Shown here: piece after piece, positions 36,764 to 45,977 of the stretch
Layout of the letters: every line of letters begins with the position of its first letter
Position numbering within the stretch: the stretch's first letter is position 1
From: Oscillospiraceae bacterium
GTDB taxonomy: Bacteria > Bacillota > Clostridia > Oscillospirales > Ruminococcaceae
NCBI GenBank assembly: GCA_017427265.1
Contig: JAFRTG010000033.1
Coordinates: 62,001 to 126,000 of the forward strand
Length of the DNA stretch: 64,000 bases
Direction: 5' to 3'
Program-made: the position numbers and the translations under genes
The notes under the pieces: model-generated
The model's database searches: none
Told to the model about the DNA's origin: nothing
What the model saw: the letters and a program-made list of their open reading frames with translations, nothing else

Positions 36764-38557
36764 TCAGTTCCGGATTGCAGCGAGGAACTGCTCTGCGGTC
36801 ATGCCATTGTTGTAGATGAGTGCATCCAGCGAATGGTTCATGGTAAAGCTGTAGCTGGATGAATTGGAAACATTGCCGATTCGCCAGCTTCCGTCCGTGA
36901 GATTGACATAGATATAGTCTGCTTTGTTGTGGATTGTTCTGTTATCGGTTCGGTATACCATGATTCTGGCATCCCAGCCGTCCCAGCAGGCATCATTCTT
37001 GTCTGAAGCATATGATTTGAGCTCCAGACCGAAGCAGGCTGCATAGAACCCGTTGCAGGAGTTTTGTTTGACGAGCATTCTCGCAGCATCCGCACCGTAG
37101 GTGATATACTCTGCATAGCGCAGCATTTCCTTGGTGAATTTCTTTTCGCTGTGATAGTCGCGTACCGTGGTGCTGTCATGCGCATTGATTGTAGAGACAT
37201 AGGAAGAGACGTTCTGCGGGATGGGATTGATATCGCGCAGGCGGGCATATCCGGGTGCATAATCCGATACAGAAATGAAACCGGACGAGGTCAGTACACT
37301 GACAGTCTCCAGTGCAGCGCCGTATCCGCTGAACGTAAAATCATACCATGAGGAATTGACATATGGCTTGTGCTGCTCTGTGAAATAATACTTTCCGTTG
37401 ACACCCCAGTCCGCGATTCTGGTTGTTGCCCATTCGTAATTTACAAAGCGGTCAGAAGCAAGCGAAGCTGCGGTGCTGATATTGCGGTATGTAAAGCCGT
37501 TGTTTGTTGCATAGTTTTTGACACTGCCTGCGCCGGTGCTCCAGATCACAAAATCTGTATTTCTGACAGGAAGCGTATTTTCCAGATGCCAGCCGATTGC
37601 CCAGCTGCCGATGGATGCATTTTTCTTTTTGCTGACAAAGAATTTCATGTTGGGGCATTCAAAGAATGCGTGGTCAGCAATGGTCGAGATGTTCTCGGAC
37701 ATCATAACGGTTTTCAGCGCAGTACAGTTCATGAATGCTGCGGAATTGATTGCTGTGACCGAATCCGGAATATAAATCTTCGGGAGTGAAGCACAGCCGC
37801 AGAAGGCCTGTGCACCGATGCCTCTCAGGGTTTCAGGAAGATGAATCTCGGTTGCAGCGGTGCTGTGATAGAAAGCAAATGCCGGAAGGCTTGTCAGCGG
37901 CGACTGTGAAAGATCAATTTTCGTTATGCCGGTGCAGCCGTAGAATGCTGCCTGACCGAGCGAGCTGATTGCATCCAGCTTGACCTCAGTCAGAGCCGTG
38001 CAGCCCCAGAATGCATGTGCGCCGATCTCCGTTGCGTTGGAGATGCATTCAGTTGCAGTTGTCAGTGCTGTGCAGCCCTGAAATGCGCAGACGCCGACAC
38101 TGAGAACCGAACTCTTATAATTCTGATCGACAAACGGAACACTGTTCAGATTCGTGCAGCCGATGAACGCTGCTTCTCCGATGGTTTTGATCGCGCCGGA
38201 ATAATTGTTGACCTGACGGATATTGGTCTGACCGTCAAATGCATGATACCGGATTCCGGTGACAGGAGAGCCCTTGAAGGTATTCGGAATTGTCATATAA
38301 TTGACCATTCCGTTTGTTTCGCAGCCGCAGACCTCAAGATGACCGTCTGCAGGATCCTTCCAGAAGTACAGCTTGGTTCCGATGCAGTCGGAAGAATATA
38401 CCAGATCTGATTTTGCGCCGGAGAAGATATGCGCTGCCTCTGCAACAATCGGTGCAGAAAAGAGGGAAGTGCCGTCCGGCTGAATCGGTGCTGCACAAAG
38501 TGCGCCGGAAAGCAGAGCGATGGATGTAACAATGGATACGATTTTTTTGGAAGTCAT
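36764..38557 (-). CDS. Secreted BspA-like leucine-rich-repeat protein with degenerate papain-like C-terminal domain
   Basis: 597 residues. Signal peptide (about residues 1-22), a propeptide-like stretch shared with the neighbour (SAPIVAEAAH), then LRR_5/BspA-type repeats (about 90-330) with the AFxGCTxL core pattern. The C-terminal domain (about 370-580) is clearly paralogous to that of 38877-40715, but the position of the candidate nucleophile Cys is Gly413 (FSGYGAALE) and that of the candidate His is Phe504 (NGFYAACFG). So if the domain is a cysteine peptidase, this copy is probably inactive and may bind rather than cut. AAAGGAG is 9 bases before the ATG. Separate promoter with four upstream 21-bp-spaced repeats. 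Confidence 0.85.
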   Translation of the reverse strand: MTSKKIVSIVTSIALLSGALCAAPIQPDGTSLFSAPIVAEAAHIFSGAKSDLVYSSDCIGTKLYFWKDPADGHLEVCGCETNGMVNYMTIPNTFKGSPVTGIRYHAFDGQTNIRQVNNYSGAIKTIGEAAFIGCTNLNSVPFVDQNYKSSVLSVGVCAFQGCTALTTATECISNATEIGAHAFWGCTALTEVKLDAISSLGQAAFYGCTGITKIDLSQSPLTSLPAFAFYHSTAATEIHLPETLRGIGAQAFCGCASLPKIYIPDSVTAINSAAFMNCTALKTVMMSENISTIADHAFFECPNMKFFVSKKKNASIGSWAIGWHLENTLPVRNTDFVIWSTGAGSVKNYATNNGFTYRNISTAASLASDRFVNYEWATTRIADWGVNGKYYFTEQHKPYVNSSWYDFTFSGYGAALETVSVLTSSGFISVSDYAPGYARLRDINPIPQNVSSYVSTINAHDSTTVRDYHSEKKFTKEMLRYAEYITYGADAARMLVKQNSCNGFYAACFGLELKSYASDKNDACWDGWDARIMVYRTDNRTIHNKADYIYVNLTDGSWRIGNVSNSSSYSFTMNHSLDALIYNNGMTAEQFLAAIRN

Positions 38558-38591
38558 AGAGGAAAACTCCTTTCTGAAATGTTATGACTAG

Positions 38592-38621
38592 ATTATACAA
38601 CGATATTGCACCGCAAGTCAA
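38592..38621 (-). promoter_or_regulatory. Sigma-A promoter of the first LRR gene
   Basis: On the minus strand TTGACT (38616-38621), 18-base spacer, perfect TATAAT (38592-38597), about 35 bases before the start codon. Confidence 0.82.
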
Positions 38622-38631
38622 TAGGATACAA

Positions 38632-38702
38632 GTAAGATGCATTTTCAGAGGGGTAAGATGTATTTTTCGGGCGGTAAGATGCAAAAATCAGGGGGTAAGT
38701 TG
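38632..38702 (-). repeat. Four direct repeats with exact 21-bp period upstream of the LRR promoter
   Basis: Plus-strand GTAAGATG-type cores begin at 38632, 38653, 38674 and 38695 (last copy GTAAGTTG); on the coding strand each reads CATCTTAC, often followed by C-rich bases. The period of two helical turns puts all copies on one DNA face, and the block begins 10 bases upstream of the -35 box. This is the arrangement of activator sites such as those of LytTR regulators (9-bp sites, 12-bp gaps); the regulator is not in this window. Confidence 0.75.
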
Positions 38703-38757
38703 TATGGTTGTCCGCATCCGTTCTGAGTTGTATTGTTAAGAAACACCACACTTCCGT

Positions 38758-38799
38758 ACAAAAATATCCCCCGCCGTTTTGGAAAACAGCAGGGGATAT
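38758..38799 (-). terminator. Intrinsic terminator of the second LRR gene
   Basis: On the minus strand a long stem (38783-38799 with 38764-38780, two G-U pairs, 2-base loop) followed by a T-run. It lies about 80 bases past the stop codon. The upper stem resembles the terminator of the sister gene. Confidence 0.85.
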
Positions 38800-38876
38800 T
38801 CCGTTCCGGAGCAGAACGGAAAACGGCAGAGCCGTGCAGTATTTCTCAGAAGTCGGAATAAAACGTCAGTTCCGAA

Positions 38877-40715
38877 TCAGCCGTGGCACGAAAGAATGTC
38901 GAGGAATCGTGCAGGCGAGCAGCCGCTTGGGCAAGCCAGCATGGATTCCGGTGTTCCCATATTGAAGGAGCAGCGCGAGGCATCGTAGCCGCCTGTATTC
39001 GGCCACGACCAGCTGCCGTTTGTCAGATTCACATAGATGTAATCAGATTTGTAATCCGATGATCTGTTGACATTGTAGATCAGGATGCGGGCATCCTTGC
39101 CGTTCCAGTAGGAATTGGAGCTGCGGTCGCTTGCGTTCTGCTTGAACTCCATGCCGAAGCAGACCATGGAATGTCCCGGTTTGCCGGCCTGATGCACAGA
39201 AAAGACTGCCTTATCCGCACCGTAGGTGATGTACTCAGCGTAGCGCAGCATCTCCGTACCGAACTTAACGGGACCATTGTTCTGGTATTCCGTTGAATAT
39301 TCACCCATCAGGGTAAGATTTGCCCAGACCGTTGTCACATAGGATTTTGTGAAATCAGGGATATATCCGCGCTGATTGATTTGGCGGATCGTGGAATAGC
39401 CCGGTGCATAAGACTGAACAGAGATAAAACCGTTTGCAGTCAGTGCGCTGACTGCAGCCATACCGCTGCAAATACCAGCAAAGGTAGCGCCGTAGTGGGT
39501 GTTTGCATACGGCCGGTGCTGCGCGTTGAAATAATACTTGTTGCTTTTTGCCCAGTTGACGCTTGCGTTCGGAAGACTCCACTCGTACTGGCGGAAATTC
39601 GATGTGTATGTATTCATGTCGATGCTGTTGACATCCTTATAGGTGAAGCCGTTGCTGCTTGCATAGTCCTGAATGCCGCCCCCGCGTCCCCAGATGACGA
39701 AACCGTTGATCTTCTGGGTGCCGGAACCGTTATAATTTGCATAGCCGACTGCCTGATAGCCGATTGAAGCATTCGGATTTTTGCAGACAAAGAACCGCAT
39801 CTGGTTGCAGCCGTAAAATGCACTGTTCCCGATTGAAACAATGTTTTCGGACATCAGAACAGTGCGCAGAGCGGTGCACTGCGCAAACGCGCCGTACTCG
39901 ATATGCGTGACAGAATCCGGAATGTAGATCTTCTGGAGTGCGCAGCAGTTAGAGAATGCGAGCCAGTTGATCTGCGTGACGGTTTCCGGCAGGCGGATTG
40001 TTTTGGCGCTCCAGCAGCCGTTGAAAGCAAGGCCGCTGATCGAAGTCAGCGCTGTTTGTGTCAGGTCGATGACGGTGAGACCGGTGCAGCCGGAAAATGC
40101 GTTGGAGCCGAGATATTCTGTATTACTCAGCCATGCCATCTGCAGACTGCTGCACTGTGAAAATGCGCCGTCACCGATATAGGCGGCTTCAAAGCAATCC
40201 GCATATGCCAGCGATGTGCAGTTTGAAAATGCGCCGGCTCCGATATGATCGACCGGGCCCTTGCCGCCTCTGCGCGGGAACGAGATGTCGGTCAGGTTTG
40301 TACAGTAAGCAAATGCACTGTTGCCGATCCATGCGATATGCCGCGGATCGCCCTTGAAGGCGCCGAGATTGGTCTGGTTGCTGAATGCATTGTCCAGAAT
40401 GCCGGTGATCGTATAAACCTGATTGTTGTAGGTGAAGGTGTCCGGGACGGTCACTTCGACATGGTCACCGGTGATCTTGCTGCCCTTGATGGCCATTTCA
40501 CGGGTAGAGGTATTCGCAGTCAGATAGAGCGTGACGGCACTTGACAGATTCCACTGAATGCCGTTTGTCTGGCCGGAATAAACCGTGCCGGAAGCCTCTG
40601 CAACAATCGGGGATGCAAACAACAGCGTGCCATCCTGCAGAACCGGCGATGCGCAGATCAAGCCTGTGAAAAGCGTGGCAGAAGTCAGGAGCGATAACAT
40701 TTTTTTCAGTTTCAT
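38877..40715 (-). CDS. Secreted BspA-like leucine-rich-repeat protein with papain-like C-terminal domain
   Basis: 612 residues. Signal peptide (about residues 1-22), then a short beta-rich segment, LRR_5/BspA-type repeats (about 95-330; NAFSGCTGLTVIDLTQ, AFAQCTALRTV), and a C-terminal domain of about 230 residues. That domain has FAGICSGMAAVSAL (Cys416) and GKPGHSMVCFG (His515) followed by GKDARILIY, an order of Cys, His, Asp/Asn that suits a papain-like cysteine peptidase (inference). The LRR part would bind host or microbial surfaces. GGAGG lies 8 bases before the ATG. A 190-base leader with alternative hairpins follows a perfect consensus promoter. Confidence 0.86.
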   Translation of the reverse strand: MKLKKMLSLLTSATLFTGLICASPVLQDGTLLFASPIVAEASGTVYSGQTNGIQWNLSSAVTLYLTANTSTREMAIKGSKITGDHVEVTVPDTFTYNNQVYTITGILDNAFSNQTNLGAFKGDPRHIAWIGNSAFAYCTNLTDISFPRRGGKGPVDHIGAGAFSNCTSLAYADCFEAAYIGDGAFSQCSSLQMAWLSNTEYLGSNAFSGCTGLTVIDLTQTALTSISGLAFNGCWSAKTIRLPETVTQINWLAFSNCCALQKIYIPDSVTHIEYGAFAQCTALRTVLMSENIVSIGNSAFYGCNQMRFFVCKNPNASIGYQAVGYANYNGSGTQKINGFVIWGRGGGIQDYASSNGFTYKDVNSIDMNTYTSNFRQYEWSLPNASVNWAKSNKYYFNAQHRPYANTHYGATFAGICSGMAAVSALTANGFISVQSYAPGYSTIRQINQRGYIPDFTKSYVTTVWANLTLMGEYSTEYQNNGPVKFGTEMLRYAEYITYGADKAVFSVHQAGKPGHSMVCFGMEFKQNASDRSSNSYWNGKDARILIYNVNRSSDYKSDYIYVNLTNGSWSWPNTGGYDASRCSFNMGTPESMLACPSGCSPARFLDILSCHG

Positions 40716-40821
40716 AGCTTGTTCCTCCGTAAAAACAGATTAAAATGGTGAAATGTGTAAAATGAAAGTGCAGACAGAGAGACTTCCGCCGTTTTCCGTT
40801 TTTCATTCAGTTTTCAAGCTG

Positions 40822-40863
40822 CTGCCGGAACATGCGGCCGACCGGCAGGGGATGGCGCCTGCC
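40822..40863 (-). promoter_or_regulatory. Two mutually exclusive hairpins in the LRR mRNA leader
   Basis: In transcript order, GGCAGG (40858-40863) can pair with CCTGCC (40844-40849), or CTGCCGG (40842-40848) can pair with CCGGCAG (40822-40828). The two share bases 40844-40848, so only one can form at a time. They sit in the middle of the 190-base leader. No known riboswitch core was recognised. Confidence 0.4.
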
Positions 40864-40911
40864 ATGATTTAAGCATCCGCATGATATCGCAATTTTATTT
40901 CATACAAGTTG

Positions 40912-40940
40912 ATTATAGCACGAATTAAATAACTTGTCAA
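40912..40940 (-). promoter_or_regulatory. Perfect consensus promoter of the second LRR gene
   Basis: On the minus strand TTGACA (40935-40940), 17-base spacer, TATAAT (40912-40917), matching the sigma-A consensus at every position. Start codon about 196 bases downstream of the -10 box. Confidence 0.9.
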
Positions 40941-40944
40941 TACA

Positions 40945-40984
40945 GAACAAAAAGAAAGGCACCGATTGAAACAATCGGTGCCTT
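40945..40984 (-). terminator. Intrinsic terminator of the symporter gene
   Basis: On the minus strand a perfect 13-bp stem (40972-40984 with 40956-40968), 3-base loop, then TCTTTTTG. It lies directly upstream of the LRR -35 box and insulates it. Confidence 0.9.
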
Positions 40985-41011
40985 AGGCTGCAGAAAAAGT
41001 GTTACTGCAAT

Positions 41012-42568
41012 TCACGCCTTGAGTTCAGCAGAGACAGCGTCGAATTCATCTGTGACAGCCTTGTCCGGTGCAGCAGTCACAAGGGAGACGATAAAGATTG
41101 CGGCAAGTGCGCAGATAAACGCCGGCAGCAGCTCATAGATATTCCATGCACCGCCGAGCGGACGAACGGCAAACTTCCAGACGAAAATCATCACGCCGCC
41201 GACGATCAGTCCGGCAGCAGCGCCCTGCTTGGTGGAGCGCTTCCAGAACAGCGCGGTCAGCATGACCGGTCCGAAGGTTGCGCCGAAGCCTGCCCATGCG
41301 AACGAAACAACGCGGAAAACAGAGCTGTCCGGATCCCATGCAAGGATGACACCGAGCACGGCAATCACAACGAGCACAGCACGGGCAACCAGCATAGACT
41401 GCTTTTCGTTCAGCTTCATCTTGAATACGCCCTTCAGGATGTTTTCGGACATCGAGGAGGATGCGGCCAGCAGCTGCGAATCCGAGGTGGACATGGTGCA
41501 TGCAAGGATGCCGGCAAAAATCAGGCCGGCGATGACAGCAGCAGCAAAGCCGTGCATGGAAAGCAGCTTTGCAATTTCCATGATGATGGTTTCGGATTTG
41601 TCGGAGCCTTCACCGAACAGCGATACAAGCGTGCCGTTGTTTGTCATCTGCATACCGATAAAGCCGATGAAGATTGCAACGGCCATTGCAATCACGACCC
41701 AGATGCTTGCGATCCGGCGGGAGAGCTTGATCTTGTGCTGATCCTCAATCGCCATGAAACGCAGCAGAATATGCGGCATACCGAAGTAGCCGAGACCCCA
41801 TGCCAGTGTCGAAACGACCGGCAGGAAGCCGTAACCGGTCTGCGAGAAGGTGCCGTCCGCATTGAGAGAACGTGTGACCGTCAGATGCAGATAATCCGGA
41901 ATGGATTTTGCGTTATCGACAACAGCGCCGAGACCGCCTGCATTGCTGATGCCGAAGAATACGATGATGACGAGAGCGGTCGTCATGACGATGCTCTGAA
42001 TCAGGTCGGTGAAGCTCGCTGCAAGGAAGCCGCCCATACTGGTATAGGCGATGATGATGACCGCGGCCAGAATCATTGCAGTATGATACTCCATGTTGAA
42101 CAGCGTTCCGAACAGCTTGCCGCAGGCAGAAAAGCCGGATGCGGTATACGGAACAAAGAAAACCAGAATGATGACAGCCGCAACGCCGGAGAGCAGATGC
42201 TTGTCATCGTGATAGCGGTCAGAGAAGAAATCCGGGATGGTGATGGAGTTGGTGCGCTGTGAGTAAACACGCAGACGCTTGGCGACGAACAGCCAGTTGA
42301 GATAGGTTCCGACTGCAAGGCCGATGGCCGTCCAGCCCGCTTCGGCCAGACCGCAGAGATACGCGACGCCCGGCAGACCCATCAGCAGCCACGAGCTCAT
42401 ATCGGAGGCCTCTGCGCTCATTGCAGAGACCAGCGGGCCGAGCTTTCGGCCGCCGAGGTAGAAATCGCTGACGTCCTTGTTCTTTTTTGAGAATACGGCA
42501 CCGATGGCGATCATGCCGCCCAGATAGACGATGATCGTGACCAGAATGCCGATCACATTACTTTCCAT
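41012..42568 (-). CDS. putP: Sodium/solute symporter, PutP (Na+/proline) type
   Basis: 518 residues and about 13 membrane helices, the SSS family form. FYLGGRKLGPLVSAMSAEASDMSSW is followed by the family patterns for Na+ and substrate sites in helix 1-2, and GILACTMSTSDSQLLAASS in helix 8 carries the conserved Ser/Thr of the Na2 site. PutP takes up proline with Na+; the exact substrate is inferred from overall similarity. ATG at 42568 follows GGGAGG; the longer frame to 42655 overlaps fhs. It starts 46 bases after the fhs stop with no terminator between, so the two genes may share the fhs promoter. Confidence 0.9.
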   Translation of the reverse strand: MESNVIGILVTIIVYLGGMIAIGAVFSKKNKDVSDFYLGGRKLGPLVSAMSAEASDMSSWLLMGLPGVAYLCGLAEAGWTAIGLAVGTYLNWLFVAKRLRVYSQRTNSITIPDFFSDRYHDDKHLLSGVAAVIILVFFVPYTASGFSACGKLFGTLFNMEYHTAMILAAVIIIAYTSMGGFLAASFTDLIQSIVMTTALVIIVFFGISNAGGLGAVVDNAKSIPDYLHLTVTRSLNADGTFSQTGYGFLPVVSTLAWGLGYFGMPHILLRFMAIEDQHKIKLSRRIASIWVVIAMAVAIFIGFIGMQMTNNGTLVSLFGEGSDKSETIIMEIAKLLSMHGFAAAVIAGLIFAGILACTMSTSDSQLLAASSSMSENILKGVFKMKLNEKQSMLVARAVLVVIAVLGVILAWDPDSSVFRVVSFAWAGFGATFGPVMLTALFWKRSTKQGAAAGLIVGGVMIFVWKFAVRPLGGAWNIYELLPAFICALAAIFIVSLVTAAPDKAVTDEFDAVSAELKA

Positions 42569-42614
42569 TGCATACAATCCTCCCTTTTTTCTAAAAGTAA
42601 TCCGGAAAACGGAT

Positions 42615-44282
42615 TCAGAACAGTCCGGAGATTCTGCCGTTCGCGTCAACATCAATGTTTTCAGCGGCAGGCTTTTTCGGCAGGCCGGGCATGGTCATGA
42701 TGTCGCCGGTCAGCGCGACGATGAAGCCCGCGCCGGCGGAGACCTTGACATTGCGGATTGTGACGGTGAAGCCCTCCGGCGCACCGAGCACATCCTTGTC
42801 GTCAGTGAAGCTGTACTGCGTTTTCGCCATGCAAACCGGCAGCTTGTCAAAGCCGAGTGCGGTCAGCTGCGCGATCTGCTTCTGTGCAGCGGGGAGAATA
42901 TTGATGCCGTCGCCGCGGTAAACGCGCTTGACGATCGCTTCAATTTTATCTGCAATGGAGCCGCCGAGGTCATAGGAGAACGTGAAGCTGCCCTGCTCCT
43001 CCTCGCAGAGACGGACGACCTCGCGTGCGAGCTCCTCGCCGCCCTTGCCGCCCTCTGCCCAGACATTGGACAGCACGACATTGACGCCGAGCGCCTTGCA
43101 TTTTTCAATAATCAGGCTGATTTCGGCATCGGTATCGGTCGGGAAGCGGTTGATTGCAACAACCGACGGCAGATGATAGACGTCCTTGATATTGGAAACA
43201 TGGCGCAGCAGATTCGGCAGACCTGCCTCCAGTGCGGCAAGATTTTCAGTGCCGAGCTCTGTTTTTGCGAGTCCGCCGTGCAGCTTGAGCGCACGCACCG
43301 TCGCAACAATGACAACCGCAGAGGGTGTCAGGCCGGCCATGCGGCACTTGATATCGAGGAATTTTTCTGCGCCGAGATCGGCGCCGAAGCCTGCCTCCGT
43401 GATGGCATAATCACCGAGCTGCAGCGCGGTTTTCGTTGCGAGCACGGAGTTGCAGCCGTGTGCAATATTTGCAAACGGGCCGCCGTGTACGAGTGCAGGT
43501 GTGCCCTCAAGCGTCTGTACGAGATTCGGCTTGAGCGCATCCTTGAGCAGTGCGGTCATGGCGCCGACGGCGTTCAGGTCGCCCGCAGTGACCGGCTTTT
43601 CATCGTAGGTATAGGCGACCACGATGCGGGAAAGCCGCTCCTTCAGATCGGTGATCGAATCGGCAAGACAGAACACAGCCATGATCTCCGATGCAACGGT
43701 GATGTCATAGCCGTCCTCACGCGGGACGCCGTTGATTCTTCCGCCGAGGCCGTCCGTGATGAAGCGGAGCTGGCGGTCGTTCATATCGACGCAGCGCTTC
43801 CATGTAATCCGGCGCGGGTCGATGTTCAGTGCATTGCCCTGATAGATGTGGTTGTCGAGCATGGCAGCCAGCAGATTGTTTGCAGCGCCGATGGCGTGAA
43901 AGTCACCGGTGAAATGCAGGTTGATATCCTCCATCGGAACAACCTGTGCGTAGCCGCCGCCTGCAGCGCCGCCCTTGATGCCGAATACCGGGCCGAGCGA
44001 CGGTTCCCGCAGCGCGACCATGACGTTCTTGCCGATGCGGCGCATACCGTCTGCAAGTCCGATGGTTGTGGTGGTCTTGCCCTCGCCGGCAGCGGTCGGA
44101 TTGATTGCGGTGACAAGCACGAGCTTGCCGGGCGTTCCGGCGGATCCCAGCTTGCTGAGATCAATTTTAGCCTTGTAGCGGCCGTATTGTTCCAGAGCCT
44201 CGTCGGGGATGCCGGCGGTCTGCGCGATCTCGGTGATCGGGCGCATCGGAACGGACTGGGCGATTTCAATGTCTGTGAGCAT
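42615..44282 (-). CDS. fhs: Formate-tetrahydrofolate ligase
   Basis: 555 residues. Makes 10-formyl-THF from formate, THF and ATP, feeding purine synthesis and one-carbon or acetogenic metabolism. ATP-binding motif [19 protein letters not shown] (about residues 57-75), then [39 protein letters not shown] and NIAHGCNS, all highly conserved in Fhs. ATG at 44282 has AGGAGG 7 bases upstream. Own promoter at 44319-44348. Confidence 0.97.
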   Translation of the reverse strand: MLTDIEIAQSVPMRPITEIAQTAGIPDEALEQYGRYKAKIDLSKLGSAGTPGKLVLVTAINPTAAGEGKTTTTIGLADGMRRIGKNVMVALREPSLGPVFGIKGGAAGGGYAQVVPMEDINLHFTGDFHAIGAANNLLAAMLDNHIYQGNALNIDPRRITWKRCVDMNDRQLRFITDGLGGRINGVPREDGYDITVASEIMAVFCLADSITDLKERLSRIVVAYTYDEKPVTAGDLNAVGAMTALLKDALKPNLVQTLEGTPALVHGGPFANIAHGCNSVLATKTALQLGDYAITEAGFGADLGAEKFLDIKCRMAGLTPSAVVIVATVRALKLHGGLAKTELGTENLAALEAGLPNLLRHVSNIKDVYHLPSVVAINRFPTDTDAEISLIIEKCKALGVNVVLSNVWAEGGKGGEELAREVVRLCEEEQGSFTFSYDLGGSIADKIEAIVKRVYRGDGINILPAAQKQIAQLTALGFDKLPVCMAKTQYSFTDDKDVLGAPEGFTVTIRNVKVSAGAGFIVALTGDIMTMPGLPKKPAAENIDVDANGRISGLF

Positions 44283-44318
44283 ATGCGATCCTCCTGCACA
44301 TGAATGATAGATAAAATA

Positions 44319-44348
44319 AGTATAACACAGAACGGCGTGCTTTGTCAA
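44319..44348 (-). promoter_or_regulatory. Sigma-A promoter of fhs
   Basis: On the minus strand TTGACA (44343-44348), 18-base spacer, TATACT (44319-44324), 37 bases before the fhs start. Confidence 0.82.
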
Positions 44349-44426
44349 TTATCAATTTGTAGTTTTTATGTGATGATTCCGCCGGAACCGTAACTGCATT
44401 GTAACGGAATCTTCACCGGCCTGTTG

Positions 44427-44455
44427 TTGTAAAGTGAAGCAGATTGTGATACAAT
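44427..44455 (+). promoter_or_regulatory. Sigma-A promoter of the VWA lipoprotein gene
   Basis: TTGTAA (44427-44432), 17-base spacer, TACAAT (44450-44455); start codon 57 bases further. Confidence 0.72.
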
Positions 44456-44511
44456 GAGAGCATAGAAATCCGGGCGCGGAAGAAAATATTCCGAAAAGGA
44501 GGGAATCTGAG

Positions 44512-45843
44512 ATGAAACAGAAACGGTTCAGATTGCTGGCCGGATGTGCTCTGCCGGTGATGCTGCTTTGTTCCTGCGGCAGCGGCGCAAGCGCACCGGC
44601 TGCTGATGAGGCGCTCCGTCCGGCTGAGTATTCGGGCGAAGCGGTCTATGAAGGGGACTTTTCTGCGGAGGAAGCGGGCGAAGAAGCCGCGGCGCTTGAC
44701 GCCGAACCGGCTGCATTTGAAGAGCTGCCTGAGAAGACGGCGGATGAAGATGGCATGCCGCCAGCAGAGGTAATTCCCGAATCACAGAGCGAAGCGGAAA
44801 CAGAACCGCCCGCCGATGACAATGCACAGCCCTTTGTGCTGACCGCCGGCGAGTGGAACGATAACGAAAACTGGGGATTCTTTGTCAACCTGATTCACAA
44901 CGGCGCGATTACATTCCCGTCCTACGGACTGGATCCGGTGCACAGAATTGCACTGCAGGTCAAATCCGGAGAAGATGCGGTGTACAATCAGCCGGTCACG
45001 CTTTCCGATTCAGACGGCAATGTGCTCTGGCGTGCAAAGACCGACCGCAGCGGCAATGCCTATCTGTTCTATCCGAAGCGTGCAGCCGGCCAGACGCTGA
45101 CGCTGCATACAGAAGGCGCAGAGGACATCGCCTGTGAGGTTCCGGCTGAGGACGCGAACGCGCAGGGCGGTCAGAGCGCACCGACGCTTTCCTTTACCGC
45201 AGAGGTCGGGGAGAAGCCTGAACAGCCGAAGAAAACAGAGGTCATGTTCATTCTGGACACGACCGGTTCGATGGGCGATGAGATCACCTATCTCCAGAAG
45301 GATTTTGCGGCGATTGCCGGTGAGGTTTCCAACGAAAATATGACGTTTTCCGTGAACTTTTATAAGGATGAGGGCGATGAATACGTCACGCGCTGCAATC
45401 CGTTCACGGACGATGTGAAGGAGATTCAGAAGCTGCTGAATCAGGAATATGCACAGGGCGGCGGCGATGAGCCGGAGGCTGTTGCGCAGATTCTGGAGGA
45501 GACAATCACAAACGGCAGCTGGAGCGATGATACTGCAAAAATCGCATTCCTGATCTTCGATGCGCCGCCGCATACGGGTACTGATACGGAAACAAAGCTG
45601 CAGCGCGCGATTGCATCTGCAGCGGAGCGCGGTGTGCATCTGGTGCCGGTCGTGGCCTCGAATGCAGCCCGCGAGACCGAGCTGTTCGGCAGAGCAGCTG
45701 CGATCATGACAAACAGCAACTATGTATTCCTGACGGATGATTCAGGGGTGGGCGATTCGCACCTTGAGCCGATCATCGGGGATTATGACGTCGAATTGCT
45801 GCACGACATCATCGTGCGCAATATCCGGGAGGTGGCAGCATGA
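44512..45843 (+). CDS. VWA-domain lipoprotein
   Basis: 443 residues. Signal peptide ending in LCSC, with Cys22 as the lipidation site (a variant lipobox). Residues about 25-105 are an acidic Ala/Glu/Pro-rich linker, about 105-235 a beta-rich domain (KSGEDAVYNQPVTLSDSDGN resembles a carboxypeptidase-regulatory-like Ig fold), and about 240-440 a von Willebrand A domain with the MIDAS motif as LDTTGSMGDE plus later Thr/Asp positions (IFDAPPHTG). Probably a surface adhesion or scaffold protein that binds a metal. AAAGGAGGG precedes the ATG. A 37-codon ORF overlaps its stop. Confidence 0.85.
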   Translation: MKQKRFRLLAGCALPVMLLCSCGSGASAPAADEALRPAEYSGEAVYEGDFSAEEAGEEAAALDAEPAAFEELPEKTADEDGMPPAEVIPESQSEAETEPPADDNAQPFVLTAGEWNDNENWGFFVNLIHNGAITFPSYGLDPVHRIALQVKSGEDAVYNQPVTLSDSDGNVLWRAKTDRSGNAYLFYPKRAAGQTLTLHTEGAEDIACEVPAEDANAQGGQSAPTLSFTAEVGEKPEQPKKTEVMFILDTTGSMGDEITYLQKDFAAIAGEVSNENMTFSVNFYKDEGDEYVTRCNPFTDDVKEIQKLLNQEYAQGGGDEPEAVAQILEETITNGSWSDDTAKIAFLIFDAPPHTGTDTETKLQRAIASAAERGVHLVPVVASNAARETELFGRAAAIMTNSNYVFLTDDSGVGDSHLEPIIGDYDVELLHDIIVRNIREVAA

Positions 45844-45953
45844 AACACAGAAGTTCAGCGGCAATCGCCGTGAACAGGGTCATTCAGATCGTTCTGTTCA
45901 TGTTGCTGTGCTGTTCCGCACTGACGTTCCCCGTCTCGGCGCAGGTGCTTTGA
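45840..45953 (+). CDS. 37-residue signal-peptide-like ORF coupled to the VWA lipoprotein
   Basis: Starts with an ATGA overlap at the VWA stop. The product has a basic N-terminus (MKHRSSAAIAVNR), a hydrophobic core (VIQIVLFMLLCCSALTFPV) and ends just after a signal-peptidase-like site (VSAQVL). It reads as a complete signal peptide with almost no mature part: either a small membrane/secreted peptide or the remnant of a truncated secreted protein. A terminator follows 25 bases later. Low confidence that it is a functional gene. Confidence 0.45.
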   Translation: MKHRSSAAIAVNRVIQIVLFMLLCCSALTFPVSAQVL

Positions 45954-45977
45954 GAAGGAATGATCCGTCAATCAATG

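Noticed and set aside
40716-40911. Known riboswitch (c-di-GMP, cobalamin or other) in the LRR leader
   Set aside because: No conserved core of a known class was recognised; only the competing hairpins are reported.
42531-44303. 590-codon plus-strand frame opposite fhs
   Set aside because: Antisense shadow of a highly conserved enzyme gene, no RBS and no known domain.
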